Shown here: piece by piece, positions 1 through 7,369 of the stretch
Numbering within the stretch: the stretch's first letter is position 1
How the letters are laid out: each line of letters begins with the position of its first letter
Assembly (NCBI GenBank): GCA_023402075.1
Contig: JAEXCS010000009.1
Location: 1 to 43,367 of the forward strand
Source: Bacillota bacterium
GTDB taxonomy: Bacteria > Bacillota > Clostridia > Oscillospirales > Oscillospiraceae
Length of the DNA: 43,367 bases
Reading direction: 5' to 3'
Position numbers and translations under genes: made by a program
Notes under the pieces: generated by a model
Database searches by the model: none
Told to the model about the DNA's origin: nothing
What the model saw: only the letters and a program-made list of their open reading frames with translations

Positions 1-197
1 TGGAATACCTAATTGGGCAGGGGTATTCCGTGGTTCCTATTTCGCAGATTATCGTCAAGGGCGAATGCAATAAGGACTACACCATCGACCATACCGGCCG
101 CCAGAAGGCCGCAAAAAGCGTCACCGAAGGCAGTGCCGCCCCTGATGGAAGCAGCGCAGAGACTACTCCCCCGGCTTCCTCCGCAGGAGCCGCCTGA
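1..197 (+). CDS. C-terminal end of a probable polysaccharide deacetylase (partial)
   Basis: An open frame enters from the left edge (first full codon at 3) and stops at TGA 195-197, giving about 64 residues. The early part contains QGYSVVPISQ and then YTIDHTGRQ, which resembles the end of clostridial polysaccharide deacetylases (NodB-fold enzymes that remove acetyl groups from cell-wall glycans, often in sporulation). It ends in a low-complexity Ser/Ala/Pro tail. The catalytic domain lies outside the window, so the family call rests only on this tail and is moderate. No other gene lies between it and the hairpin at 310. Confidence 0.45.
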   Translation, partial: EYLIGQGYSVVPISQIIVKGECNKDYTIDHTGRQKAAKSVTEGSAAPDGSSAETTPPASSAGAA

Positions 198-309
198 GGC
201 ATAAGCGCTCCGAGATCATCCGCCTAAAGCCTGTGAAGCTCTAAGAATATGCGTTTTGGAAGAGGCGGCGACTTGATTTCGCAGTCATCCTCTTCGGCCC
301 GCGGCAAAA

Positions 310-347
310 GCCCCGGCACGGAATATTTCCGTGCCGGGGCCGCTTTA
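310..347. terminator. Strong hairpin downstream of the deacetylase-like gene
   Basis: A perfect 14-bp inverted repeat (310-323 with 327-340) has a 3-base loop and is followed by a short T-rich stretch (CGCTTTATGT). It probably ends the upstream transcript. Its arms and trailing sequence resemble the hairpin at 1797-1842, so the two copies flank the HD-GYP gene. Confidence 0.6.
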
Positions 348-499
348 TGTAATTGCGCTGCTTTCGGAAAACTGTCAGCCCGCCCAACATCATTCAGGAG
401 TCCTGGCCTTTCGGTTTTTACGCGCAGCTCAGCCTCGGACATGTCCCCGAATCGCGGATTTTTGGCGGCGCTTAAAGCGTAAAAATCTTTTACAAGTAT

Positions 500-528
500 T
501 TGACATTTTTCGCAAATACGGATATAAT
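500..528 (+). promoter_or_regulatory. Consensus sigma-A promoter for the HD-GYP gene
   Basis: TTGACA at 500-505 and TATAAT at 523-528 are separated by exactly 17 bases, a perfect vegetative promoter. Transcription would start near 535, leaving a leader of about 165 nt before the ATG at 702. Confidence 0.85.
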
Positions 529-534
529 ACAACC

Positions 535-701
535 TCTGGCAAACGGATGATTTGTCCCGCATAGTTCGCCTGCGTGCACTCAATACGGGGGCGCAGCCCG
601 CCCCTGCGAGACAAGCTCCCTGACGGCCTGATTACAAGGCCGCCGTGCCCCATCAGGGCAGAGGATATCGTGTGCTGAACATATGTTGAAAGGGTATCGC
701 G
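535..701 (+). promoter_or_regulatory. Long structured 5' leader of the HD-GYP gene
   Basis: The leader contains nested stems: CCCTGA 618-623 with TCAGGG 653-658, enclosing CGGCCT 624-629 with AGGCCG 637-642. There is no U-run after it, so it is not an obvious terminator. I do not recognise a known riboswitch; in particular the c-di-GMP (GEMM) core was not seen. Confidence 0.35.
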
Positions 702-1763
702 ATGAGATTCGTAGCGGCAAATTGTTTACGCGAGGGCATGCAGCTTGCAAAGCCCCTGTACCGCGGACCGAACACCATGCTCTCCACCGGAATCTCGCTG
801 AATAACGCATATATTGGCGGCATTCTGCGGGCCGGTTATGCGGGCGCATACATAGAAGACGATCTTTCCCGGGATATTGAGGTAATCGACACCATCAGCG
901 GCGAGCTGCGCACGGAGACGATGCGGGGCATTCAAAAAATTATCTCCACCGCCCGGCAGGGCGGCAGAAAACCGCACCCCGTCAATGTCTCCGCCCAGAT
1001 TGAGTGCATTGTGCGGGAGCTTTCGGGAAACCGCAACGTGATGGTAAACATGCTGGATTTGAGCTGCTATGACAGTTATACCTATTCTCACTCTCTCAAT
1101 GTAGCGGTACTGTCCATCGTTTTGGGAATCGCCATGAACTTTCCCGTCAGTGACCTGATTGCTCTGGGCAGCGGCGCACTGCTGCACGACATTGGGAAGG
1201 TGTTTATCAGCAAACAGATCGTTCAAAAGACAGGGCCTCTTACCCCCGAGGAATTCGAGCTGATGAAAACCCACTCCCAGATGGGCTACGACTATATCAT
1301 GTCGGAATACCGGCTTCCGCCCCGGAGCTGTCGCCCCATTCTGGAGCACCACGAGCGGTACGATGGCTCCGGCTATCCCCTGCAAAAGAAAGGCACCGGA
1401 ATCTCCCTCTACGGGCGGATTACCGCCCTTGCCGACGTGTATGACGCGCTGACCTCTGAACGGCCCTACCGGAAAGCTTTGCCCGCCAACGAGGGTGTTG
1501 AATATGTGATGGCCAGTGCCGAAACCCTGTTTGACCCGGAAGCGGTGAACGCCTTTACAAAGAGAATTGCCCCCTATCCCGTGGGCACCTCTGTAATGCT
1601 GAGCAACGGCTGGACCGGGCTGGTAATCAGAAACTACGCCTCCTACTGTCTGCGGCCTCAGGTTCGCATCTACCGGCAGGACGGCAGATCGGTAAAGCCG
1701 TTTGAAATTTCCCTGAAGGACGATTTCAGCTATCTGAACGTCACCATTAAGGGCGTTGCATAG
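702..1763 (+). CDS. HD-GYP domain protein, probable cyclic-di-GMP phosphodiesterase
   Basis: The 353-residue protein is predicted to hydrolyse the second messenger cyclic di-GMP in the cytoplasm. The HD-GYP signature is complete: a metal-ligand His in YSHSLN (130), the HD pair at 162-163 (LLHDIGK), HHERYDGSGYP at 216-226, and DVYDALTSERPYR at 245-257. Residues 1-70 form an N-terminal module often seen before clostridial HD-GYP domains; residues about 285-350 form a short C-terminal extension. There are no membrane segments or receiver domain, so the input signal is unclear. It is monocistronic, with its own consensus promoter at 500-528 and a terminator at 1797-1842. A second c-di-GMP protein (EAL/GGDEF) lies at 11766-13502. 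Confidence 0.93.
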   Translation: MRFVAANCLREGMQLAKPLYRGPNTMLSTGISLNNAYIGGILRAGYAGAYIEDDLSRDIEVIDTISGELRTETMRGIQKIISTARQGGRKPHPVNVSAQIECIVRELSGNRNVMVNMLDLSCYDSYTYSHSLNVAVLSIVLGIAMNFPVSDLIALGSGALLHDIGKVFISKQIVQKTGPLTPEEFELMKTHSQMGYDYIMSEYRLPPRSCRPILEHHERYDGSGYPLQKKGTGISLYGRITALADVYDALTSERPYRKALPANEGVEYVMASAETLFDPEAVNAFTKRIAPYPVGTSVMLSNGWTGLVIRNYASYCLRPQVRIYRQDGRSVKPFEISLKDDFSYLNVTIKGVA

Positions 1764-1796
1764 CGCGGCATCTTCTTTCTCGTTATCTCTTAATAG

Positions 1797-1842
1797 AAGC
1801 TGCGCCGGTGCGGAAATTTTCCGCACCGGCGCAGCTTTATGT
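1797..1842. terminator. Bidirectional terminator between convergent genes
   Basis: A perfect 20-bp inverted repeat (1797-1816 with 1818-1837) sits between the stop of the HD-GYP gene (1763, plus) and the stop of the DUF4914 gene (1846, minus). T-rich sequence follows on the plus strand, so it can serve the plus gene; the position suggests service to both. Confidence 0.75.
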
Positions 1843-1845
1843 CTT

Positions 1846-3720
1846 TTATTCAAGGCCCAGGGGAAGGATTTTGCAATAATCCTCCACAGTGCCGCCAGCG
1901 GCAAAGCAATCCAGAATCTGCCGTCCAACCGGATGCAGCTCCGGCGTGTCGTAGACCTTCAGCTCCTTGGCAAAAAAGTCGGTAAGAATTTTCGCACCCA
2001 CCCGATAGCCTTCCTCGCCGAGAAGCTCCTGCAATTCAGGGCGGAGAAACTTGGGCGGAATATGCTGTCCGTCCACCTTCATGTCCCTCAGGCAATAGCC
2101 CAAAATGGGGCAGGGCGCGGGCATCAGCCGATCCATCCGCATATTTACACCGCCGCGCCGGGCCAGATATTCCCGGGAAATCCACTCCGGGGCAAAGCCC
2201 ACCTGATAAATACCGATATTCTGGTTGGGAATCAGCACATATCGGGTGGCGGTGCAGCGGAGAATCTGCTCCATCAAAAGATTTGCCTGCTTCACCCGAA
2301 GACCGGTGGCAAAGGGCCAATAGGACCCCACTCCCTCTGCCGCCAGCGCCGAATCTCCGCTGACAGAGGGGTTGTTGTATCCCCGGGGGGCCACCAGCCG
2401 CCACATCCACGCCAGCGCCGGGGGCAGAATGTGCAGCAGACCCACAATGCCATAGCTGGGCCGCTGGGCCGTTGACGGCGGCATACGCACGCCGAAGCTG
2501 CGCACGTTCACTTCCACCGGCCCGGTAACGATGTTGTCCACCAGCCGCCGGGGAATAATCACCCGGGGATTGGAGCACGGCGTTCCCGTGGAGTCCAGCG
2601 TATGCTCCCACAAAAGGCAGGTGGAGTTGGGCACACCATCCAGATTGAAGAAAATCAGCGGCTCCTTTGTGTGAATGGTGATACGCTCATACAGCCGGTC
2701 GCAGCCGTACTCCGTGATGCCGTCCACCCGGACGAACCAGCCGTCTTCCCCGTCCGCCAGCGCCAGCTTGCCGTTTGCGGGCTGGAAATCCGGCGGGCAG
2801 ATGGCCATGTCGTCCGTCACGGGCTGAATGGTACAGGTGTCGCTCATACTGATATAGTGACGCGTTCCGCTGATGGAGTTCACGCCCACCAGCACCCGTC
2901 CGTCGGAATCCCGGTGCACATCCTCCAAAAGCTCGCTCTTTCCGCCGCCGGACGCGCCCTCGTGCATCATCACCATCTCATTTTCATAGGGGGTGATAAT
3001 CCGGGCAGCGGAGGCATGGGCCGTAACCCAGCCCTCCTGTTCGCCAACGTCCAGCAAAACGCTGTACACGCCCTTTTTTGCAGAGGGGCCGGGATAGAGG
3101 TTATAGGAGAAAATCTCATGAAGTTTCTCGCCCCGGCTGTGCACCACCACCTGCCGCCCGCCAAAGCGGGTGTGCCGCAGGGGCGGGGCCACGTAAACGA
3201 TGGCCCGGGGTTCAAACTTCTCCACTTCCCGGACATTGATAAAGGCCTGAAGCTGGGAAAGGGCAAATGCGAAAAACGCAGCATTCCGGGGGCAGACCAG
3301 CATCGCCTCATAGCCATAGTCGTATCCTCCGGCCTTGAAGGGAACCACAATCAGTTCCTGCCCGGCGAGCCAGCGGAACGTCTCTTCCCGCACCTCGTCA
3401 AAGCCATAGCCGTACACATCCTCAAACCGGGGCTTGTCGGTGGGCTGATCGTCGGCGATGCGCATGCAGTCCGGGTCCCGGCGGCGCATATAGTCCTCCG
3501 CGTAATTCACGACGGCGCCATTTTTGCAGCGGACCACGTCCGCCTCGTGGACGGGCCGCCCCTCCACATCGTACACCACGTCGATTTTTGTGGTATGTTC
3601 ATTGCCGAAAATCAGCTCGTACAGCGTCTCCTTGCTCTCCGGGACAATGACGCTGGGGCTGCAATCCACAACCGCGGCCAGCTCCTCCGGCAATACAAAG
3701 CGTTTCAATACCTCATTCAA
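1846..3720 (-). CDS. DUF4914 family protein, PEP-carboxykinase-like P-loop protein
   Basis: This 624-residue cytoplasmic protein resembles the DUF4914 family of Clostridia, which has no established function. A nucleotide-binding loop, EGASGGGKS (about 254-262), resembles the kinase-1a loop of PEP carboxykinases, preceded by a beta-rich half as in that fold. A further acidic cluster (SDTCTIQPVTDD) and conserved Arg-rich stretches follow. It lacks the classical PEPCK substrate motifs I would expect, so oxaloacetate decarboxylation should not be assumed. The ATG is preceded by GGAAGCGAGGGA. A possible promoter (TTGCAT, 18 bases, TATGCT) lies upstream on the minus strand. It shares the terminator at 1797-1842 with its convergent neighbour. 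Confidence 0.7.
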   Translation of the reverse strand: MNEVLKRFVLPEELAAVVDCSPSVIVPESKETLYELIFGNEHTTKIDVVYDVEGRPVHEADVVRCKNGAVVNYAEDYMRRRDPDCMRIADDQPTDKPRFEDVYGYGFDEVREETFRWLAGQELIVVPFKAGGYDYGYEAMLVCPRNAAFFAFALSQLQAFINVREVEKFEPRAIVYVAPPLRHTRFGGRQVVVHSRGEKLHEIFSYNLYPGPSAKKGVYSVLLDVGEQEGWVTAHASAARIITPYENEMVMMHEGASGGGKSELLEDVHRDSDGRVLVGVNSISGTRHYISMSDTCTIQPVTDDMAICPPDFQPANGKLALADGEDGWFVRVDGITEYGCDRLYERITIHTKEPLIFFNLDGVPNSTCLLWEHTLDSTGTPCSNPRVIIPRRLVDNIVTGPVEVNVRSFGVRMPPSTAQRPSYGIVGLLHILPPALAWMWRLVAPRGYNNPSVSGDSALAAEGVGSYWPFATGLRVKQANLLMEQILRCTATRYVLIPNQNIGIYQVGFAPEWISREYLARRGGVNMRMDRLMPAPCPILGYCLRDMKVDGQHIPPKFLRPELQELLGEEGYRVGAKILTDFFAKELKVYDTPELHPVGRQILDCFAAGGTVEDYCKILPLGLE

Positions 3721-3877
3721 ATCCGGTCCCTCGCTTCCAGTGCATTTATCTAATATCCGAAATTTTTTAACATTTCAAAGCATAAAATTCATTGACTACT
3801 TCATGCAACCGATTAACTATAACATATTTTTCGGTGGTTTTCAAGCCCGCCCCGCGCTTTTCGCGTGTCTTTCCGCC

Positions 3878-4210
3878 TTAAACGCTCTCTCCGCGCAGCG
3901 CGGCCCGGTAGCGATTAGCCGCATCCTTCAAACAGGCAATTAAGGGCTTTTGCGTCAGCGCAAAATAGCGGGTGCGGATGTCCGCTTCCATCGCGGACAA
4001 ATCCTCTCCCAACCGGCGCCCCACCAGCATCTCCCGTACAAACTCCGCCGTCACGTCCAGAATCGTGTTGCAGGCAGCGTCCAGAATCAGACCCGTGTCC
4101 CGCTCCAGCACCAAACTGATGTAAAACTCTCCATGGGTCTGGCAAATAGCGTCGCCCCGGCTGGGCTTGGCCTGTCCCACCACTAAAATTGCATTTTCCG
4201 GATACCCCAT
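3878..4210 (-). CDS. DUF3870 domain-containing protein
   Basis: This 110-residue protein matches the DUF3870 family pattern: ILVVGQAKPSRGDAI near the N terminus, then a strand with LVLERDTGLILDAACNTILD, then EFVREMLVGRRL and a C-terminal helix RYFALTQKPLIACLKDAANRY. The family is small and cytoplasmic, with no known reaction; members often sit beside permeases or catabolic enzymes. Here it is a single gene upstream of DUF4914 with a 157-base gap. The start ATG follows a purine-rich stretch (GGAACGGGG). A weak extended -10 (TATAAC, plus coordinates 4285-4290) is the only promoter candidate. Confidence 0.72.
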   Translation of the reverse strand: MGYPENAILVVGQAKPSRGDAICQTHGEFYISLVLERDTGLILDAACNTILDVTAEFVREMLVGRRLGEDLSAMEADIRTRYFALTQKPLIACLKDAANRYRAALRGESV

Positions 4211-4338
4211 AGCCGCCCCGTTCCTTCCTCTTTCAAAGAGACGCCGCCGCGCTTTTAGTCCAAGCGGGCAAGCGCCATGGAGACGTTATACCACAGTTTC
4301 CACCGAAAAGCCAGCGTGAAATTTGTCGCTTCGCCGCC

Positions 4339-4367
4339 TTGACGGTCACGCGTTTGCCTGCTATACT
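4339..4367 (+). promoter_or_regulatory. Sigma-A promoter of the glutamate-cyclase-like gene leader
   Basis: TTGACG at 4339-4344 and TATACT at 4362-4367 are separated by 17 bases. Initiation near 4374 would give a leader of about 158 nt containing a complete terminator and a hairpin over the RBS. Confidence 0.75.
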
Positions 4368-4455
4368 GTCCCCATAAGAAAGCGGGCCGCTTCGGCCCTT
4401 TATAATTCGTTTTTGCCCGTGCGGAACGCTCTTCCGGCGCTTCCTTCCGCGGCCA

Positions 4456-4501
4456 AGATCCACGAATTTTGTATTACACAAAATCAGTGGGTCTTTTTTT
4501 G
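4456..4501 (+). terminator. Intrinsic terminator inside the 5' leader (attenuator candidate)
   Basis: An outer stem AGATCCAC (4456-4463) with GTGGGTCT (4487-4494) and an inner stem ATTTTGT (4466-4472) with ACAAAAT (4478-4484) are followed by a run of seven T. It lies between the promoter at 4339 and the start codon at 4532, so transcripts must read through it to express the gene. Confidence 0.75.
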
Positions 4502-4511
4502 TTGAAAAGAC

Positions 4512-4525
4512 CCTCCTGCGGGAGG
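4512..4525 (+). promoter_or_regulatory. Hairpin masking the ribosome-binding site
   Basis: CCTCC (4512-4516), a four-base loop, then GGAGG (4521-4525), which is the Shine-Dalgarno sequence of the gene at 4532. The short stem could reduce translation and comes directly after the leader terminator. Confidence 0.5.
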
Positions 4526-4531
4526 AATTTT

Positions 4532-5422
4532 ATGGATTTTCACCAACAGCTTTGGGCGCTTCTGCGCCGGGACGAAACAGGCAGGGGGCTTGCCCGGTGG
4601 CTGCCCGCTCCGGATTTTGATGCGCTGACTCATACGCTGCTCTCAGCAAAGCGGGCGGTGATTCTCACCGGCTTTCCGGTGGACTGCGGCGGCGTGTTCC
4701 ACGGCGAGACGGATGGCCCCGGCGGCGCGGCCAATCTGGCCCGCGCTCTCATGGCGGCAGGCTGCGACGCAACCCTGCTGTGCGGCGGCGTCTCCTTCCC
4801 GCAGGTCTGCGCCGCCACGGCGGTTTTGGCTCCCGGGGCGGAGGTAGTCCGCCTTCCCGACAGAGAGACGGCGGCCTTTGCTCGGGACCTTTTCGCCCGA
4901 CTTCGCCCCACGCATTTCTTCACCGTAGAGCACCCCGGCAAAAGTGCGGACGGGCATTTTTACAATATGCACAGCCGGGTAATCGACAGCATGGTGACAG
5001 ATGCGGACAGTTTCCTGCCGCTGGCACGCAGCTTGGGCACGGTCACCGTGGCCGTGGGGGATGGCGGAAACGAGCTGGGAATGGGCGCACTACGCCCGGT
5101 GGTGGAGGCCCATGTCCCCCACGGCAAGATCCTTGCCGCCGTAGAGCGGGCGGATTTCACACTGGTAGCCGGGGTATCCAACTGGTGGGGCTGGGCCGCT
5201 GCGGCGCTTCTGTCCGCCGCCACAGGGCGGTTGCTGCTCCCCTCCCCGGAGGAAGAATTGCTGGCGCTGCAATCTGTGATTGCCTCCGGCGGCGTGGACG
5301 GCTGCACCGGAAAGCCCGACCTCTCAGTAGACGCACTTCCCCTGTCCTTCCATCTTCAGCAGCTTCGCCTCATAGAGGACGCGCTGCGCTCCGCTCCGTC
5401 CCGCGTGCTCAGCGGCGTATAG
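4532..5422 (+). CDS. D-glutamate cyclase-like protein (DUF4392 family)
   Basis: The 296-residue protein matches the DUF4392/D-glutamate-cyclase-like C-terminal domain, whose mammalian relative converts D-glutamate to 5-oxo-D-proline. Visible family motifs are LTGFPVDCGGVFHGETDGPGG near the start, VEHPGKSADGHFYNMHSRVIDS in the middle, GDGGNELGMG and GVSNWWGWAAAALL. The frame is open further upstream, but the ATG at 4532 has an ideal GGAGG and begins where the domain begins. It is likely cytoplasmic. Expression appears gated by the leader terminator and RBS hairpin just upstream. The actual substrate of bacterial members is not established; amino-acid lactam metabolism is inference. Confidence 0.8.
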   Translation: MDFHQQLWALLRRDETGRGLARWLPAPDFDALTHTLLSAKRAVILTGFPVDCGGVFHGETDGPGGAANLARALMAAGCDATLLCGGVSFPQVCAATAVLAPGAEVVRLPDRETAAFARDLFARLRPTHFFTVEHPGKSADGHFYNMHSRVIDSMVTDADSFLPLARSLGTVTVAVGDGGNELGMGALRPVVEAHVPHGKILAAVERADFTLVAGVSNWWGWAAAALLSAATGRLLLPSPEEELLALQSVIASGGVDGCTGKPDLSVDALPLSFHLQQLRLIEDALRSAPSRVLSGV

Positions 5423-5473
5423 TCCTCTTTTCTTCCTTCTTCCCGGCAGCCGCTTATTTTACGCGTCGGGGGC

Positions 5474-5902
5474 TTACTTATTAATCAGAAACAACCCCAG
5501 CATGCACACCAGAATCCCCACGATTTTTGTGGGACTGATGGCCTCGTGATAGGCGAAGACGCCCACCAGAATCAGGCATACGGCAAGAAGGCTGCTATAC
5601 ACCAACTGTCCGCTGCTGACATTCCAGCCTGCCTTATACATATAAATAGACCCGGCTTCCAGCCCCACCACGGCAATGCCCAGCACAAAGCTGCTCCAGT
5701 TAATATTCTGGTATTCCCGAAGCAGGGAACCGCCCCGGTTCAGGGCAAAGTACATCAGCGTGGAAAACACCGCGCCGATGACATACGTCACTGTCAGGGC
5801 TGCAAATGGATTGATTTTCGCAGGCGTTTCTTTGGAGCACACGTTGTAAAACACATTTGAAATCACCACCAGCCCAATGGGCCAAATCATTGAAAACGGC
5901 AT
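5474..5902 (-). CDS. Four-helix EamA/DMT-superfamily transporter
   Basis: A 142-residue membrane protein with four hydrophobic segments (about 4-16, 33-53, 71-90 and 97-138, the last region holding two), the size of a half-EamA or small multidrug resistance subunit. Such proteins work as dimers. The ordered motifs fit an EamA half: an N-terminal VISNVFYNVCSK and a C-terminal HEAISPTKIVGILVCMLGLFLI. It is the only gene of its transcription unit: a promoter at 5980-6008 gives a roughly 70-nt leader ending in a terminator only 17 bases before the ATG. That arrangement implies regulation by read-through; if the leader is a guanidine-IV riboswitch, guanidinium export is the likely role (inference). 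Confidence 0.8.
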   Translation of the reverse strand: MPFSMIWPIGLVVISNVFYNVCSKETPAKINPFAALTVTYVIGAVFSTLMYFALNRGGSLLREYQNINWSSFVLGIAVVGLEAGSIYMYKAGWNVSSGQLVYSSLLAVCLILVGVFAYHEAISPTKIVGILVCMLGLFLINK

Positions 5903-5973
5903 AGCTTTTCCCTCACAGCAAAAAAATAGACAGTCAGATCAGCCTGACTGTCGGTAGGTGCTCACCCGAAATT
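5903..5973 (-). promoter_or_regulatory. Compact terminator leader, candidate guanidine-IV (mepA-type) riboswitch
   Basis: Read on the minus strand, the leader has GGGTGAGCACC, then TACCGACAGTCAG, a six-base loop, and CTGACTGTC followed by TATTTTTTT. A short upstream hairpin with a conserved-looking loop followed directly by a terminator is the layout I recall for the mepA/guanidine-IV motif, which controls drug or guanidinium exporters in Clostridia. The gene behind it is a small DMT transporter. The assignment is from memory of the motif and not from a covariance search. Confidence 0.45.
5919..5952 (-). terminator. Intrinsic terminator immediately before the EamA gene
   Basis: GACAGTCAG (5929-5937) pairs with CTGACTGTC (5944-5952); on the minus strand the stem is followed by a seven-T run. 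No promoter can fit between it and the ATG at 5902, so it must act as an attenuator for that gene, or end transcripts arriving from 6085. Confidence 0.8.
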
Positions 5974-5979
5974 CACTTT

Positions 5980-6008
5980 ATCTTACCACACCGTTTTCAA
6001 AATTGCAA
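5980..6008 (-). promoter_or_regulatory. Promoter of the EamA leader
   Basis: On the minus strand TTGCAA (6008-6003) and TAAGAT (5985-5980) are 17 bases apart, with a TG two bases before the -10. Predicted start near 5973. Confidence 0.6.
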
Positions 6009-6084
6009 GGCGCATCTGCCGCGCGGCAGCCGCCATTCTTTTCCGGCATGGGAGCGGCATTTGCCGCCCCCCCTGCCGCTGCCT

Positions 6085-6345
6085 TTAACGCCAGCGCTTC
6101 AGGCTGGGGAAAAACTCCCCCATCCGCTCCTTGGCCTGCTGGGTGGTCATTCCGGCTGCATCCGCCATGGGCTTTGCGCAGAAGTCGATCATCTGCTCCA
6201 TGGTCACGTCCGCCGTAAACTTTCCGTTTCCGTAGCAATAGCCACAATAGTCTTCGCTGATGCCGCCGTTTGCCTCCGTGCCGTACCGCTGGCCCTCCAT
6301 CGGCATTCCGCAGCTCTGGCAAAATTTTTGATCTTGAAGCTTCAT
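6085..6345 (-). CDS. Putative zinc-ribbon domain protein
   Basis: The 86-residue protein has a CxxC pair near the N terminus (KFCQSCGMPM) and a second pair (EDYCGYCYGNGKFTADV), the pattern of the small transcriptional zinc-ribbon family (PF12674 type) common in Firmicutes. A C-terminal helical part (QMIDFCAKPMADAAG) follows. It is cytoplasmic with an unknown role. The start has a strong AAAGGAGG. It lies directly downstream of, and on the same strand as, the WYL regulator gene, and a palindrome matching the one at the regulator's own promoter (6392-6411) lies in the gap, so it is probably a target of that regulator. Confidence 0.88.
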   Translation of the reverse strand: MKLQDQKFCQSCGMPMEGQRYGTEANGGISEDYCGYCYGNGKFTADVTMEQMIDFCAKPMADAAGMTTQQAKERMGEFFPSLKRWR

Positions 6346-6391
6346 GTTGTTGTCCTCCTTTGATTTGGTAGCTTCATCCTATCAATTAAAT

Positions 6392-6411
6392 CCCGACAAC
6401 TATCTGTCAGG
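6392..6411. promoter_or_regulatory. Candidate WYL-regulator operator before the zinc-ribbon gene
   Basis: CCCGACA, six bases, TGTCAGG. Same half-sites and spacing as the palindrome at 7356-7375. It overlaps the stop codon of the regulator gene (6407-6409). Confidence 0.5.
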
Positions 6412-7312
6412 GTTTGTGGTGCGCCGCAATTTTTTCCGCATAGACGGCAAGCTGGCTGCGCAGCTCCAGCGGTTCCAGCACCTCCACGTCGCTGCCAAAG
6501 GAAAAGAGATAACCCAGCACCCAGCCGTCCATCGGAAACTCCGCTTCCGCCAGAAGTGTCCCATCGGGCTGGGGCGTAACGCGTCCTCGGTCAAACTCAT
6601 CGTAGGCCCGATATGCCAGCCGCTGGGAGATTTTCAGCTTTAACACAACGGCAGCGCCCGGCGGCAGGGCGGTTTCTATGGGTGGAATTTTGCCCTCATA
6701 CTCCCGCCCGAAGTGCTCGCCCGCAGGCTCCAGCTCCAGAATACGGCTGACCTTAAACAGGCGAAAATCCTCGGCCCGCAGGCAATAGGCCTGCAAATAC
6801 CAGTGCTTGTCCTTGTAGACAAGCCGCAATGGCCGAATGCTCCGCCGGGTAAGCTCCCCGGACGTGCCGCAGTAAACCAGCCGCAGCGTCTGCCGCTCCA
6901 AAATGGCATTTTTCATCATGTCAAAGCGTTCACTGTCCACGGCGTGCTGACCCCAGCGGGAAAAGTCCACCATGATCCAGTCCTGAACCGGCTTTTGAAA
7001 CGCGCCGCCAAGCTTGGCAAGCAATGCCTCCACCGGCTGGTCGGCAACCCGCAGGCTTTGCACGGCAAACAGAAGCTGGTTTTGTTCGGCATCCGAGAGA
7101 AGCGCCTTGTCAAAGCGGCAGCCCTCCATCAGCGAGACACCGCCGCCCCGGCCCGCCTCGGTGCAAACCGGCACGCCCGCCATGGACAGCGTTTCCACAT
7201 CACGGTACACCGTGCGTACCGAAACCTCCAGCGTCTTTGCAAGCTCCGGGGCGGTCATTCGCCCCTTTTCCAGCAGCATGTATAAAAGCTGAAACAGCCG
7301 GTCGTTTTTCAT
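6407..7312 (-). CDS. YafY-type HTH/WYL-domain transcriptional regulator
   Basis: The 301-residue cytoplasmic regulator starts with a DeoR-like winged helix (residues 1-60: ELAKTLEVSVRTVYRDVETLSMAGVPV) and carries a WYL sensor domain in the middle, with the motif visible in KDKHWYLQAYCLR, and a C-terminal WCX-like extension. WYL domains bind small ligands or nucleic acids. The frame is open 19 codons further upstream, but the ATG at 7312 has GGGAGG at good spacing and begins with the usual MKNDRLFQLLYMLLEKG. A palindrome at 7356-7375 covers its own -35 region, suggesting autoregulation. The zinc-ribbon gene downstream has the same site. Confidence 0.92.
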   Translation of the reverse strand: MKNDRLFQLLYMLLEKGRMTAPELAKTLEVSVRTVYRDVETLSMAGVPVCTEAGRGGGVSLMEGCRFDKALLSDAEQNQLLFAVQSLRVADQPVEALLAKLGGAFQKPVQDWIMVDFSRWGQHAVDSERFDMMKNAILERQTLRLVYCGTSGELTRRSIRPLRLVYKDKHWYLQAYCLRAEDFRLFKVSRILELEPAGEHFGREYEGKIPPIETALPPGAAVVLKLKISQRLAYRAYDEFDRGRVTPQPDGTLLAEAEFPMDGWVLGYLFSFGSDVEVLEPLELRSQLAVYAEKIAAHHKP

Positions 7313-7340
7313 CGCGCACCTCCCATTTATAAGCAGCTTT

Positions 7341-7369
7341 AGTATACCGCAAAATCCTGACAATGTCAT
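7341..7369 (-). promoter_or_regulatory. Promoter of the WYL regulator gene
   Basis: Minus strand: ATGACA (7369-7364), 17 bases, TATACT (7346-7341). The -35 lies inside the palindrome at 7356-7375. Confidence 0.6.

Noticed and set aside
535..701. Cyclic-di-GMP riboswitch before the HD-GYP gene
   Set aside because: The region is structured, but I could not find the conserved GEMM core or its tetraloop/receptor arrangement.
726..1928. Open frame of 400 codons opposite the HD-GYP gene
   Set aside because: It crosses the bidirectional terminator and lacks any family motif, while the plus-strand protein is complete.
2602..3753. Open frame of 383 codons opposite the DUF4914 gene
   Set aside because: Shadow of the minus-strand gene; repetitive His/Val/Pro composition and no RBS.
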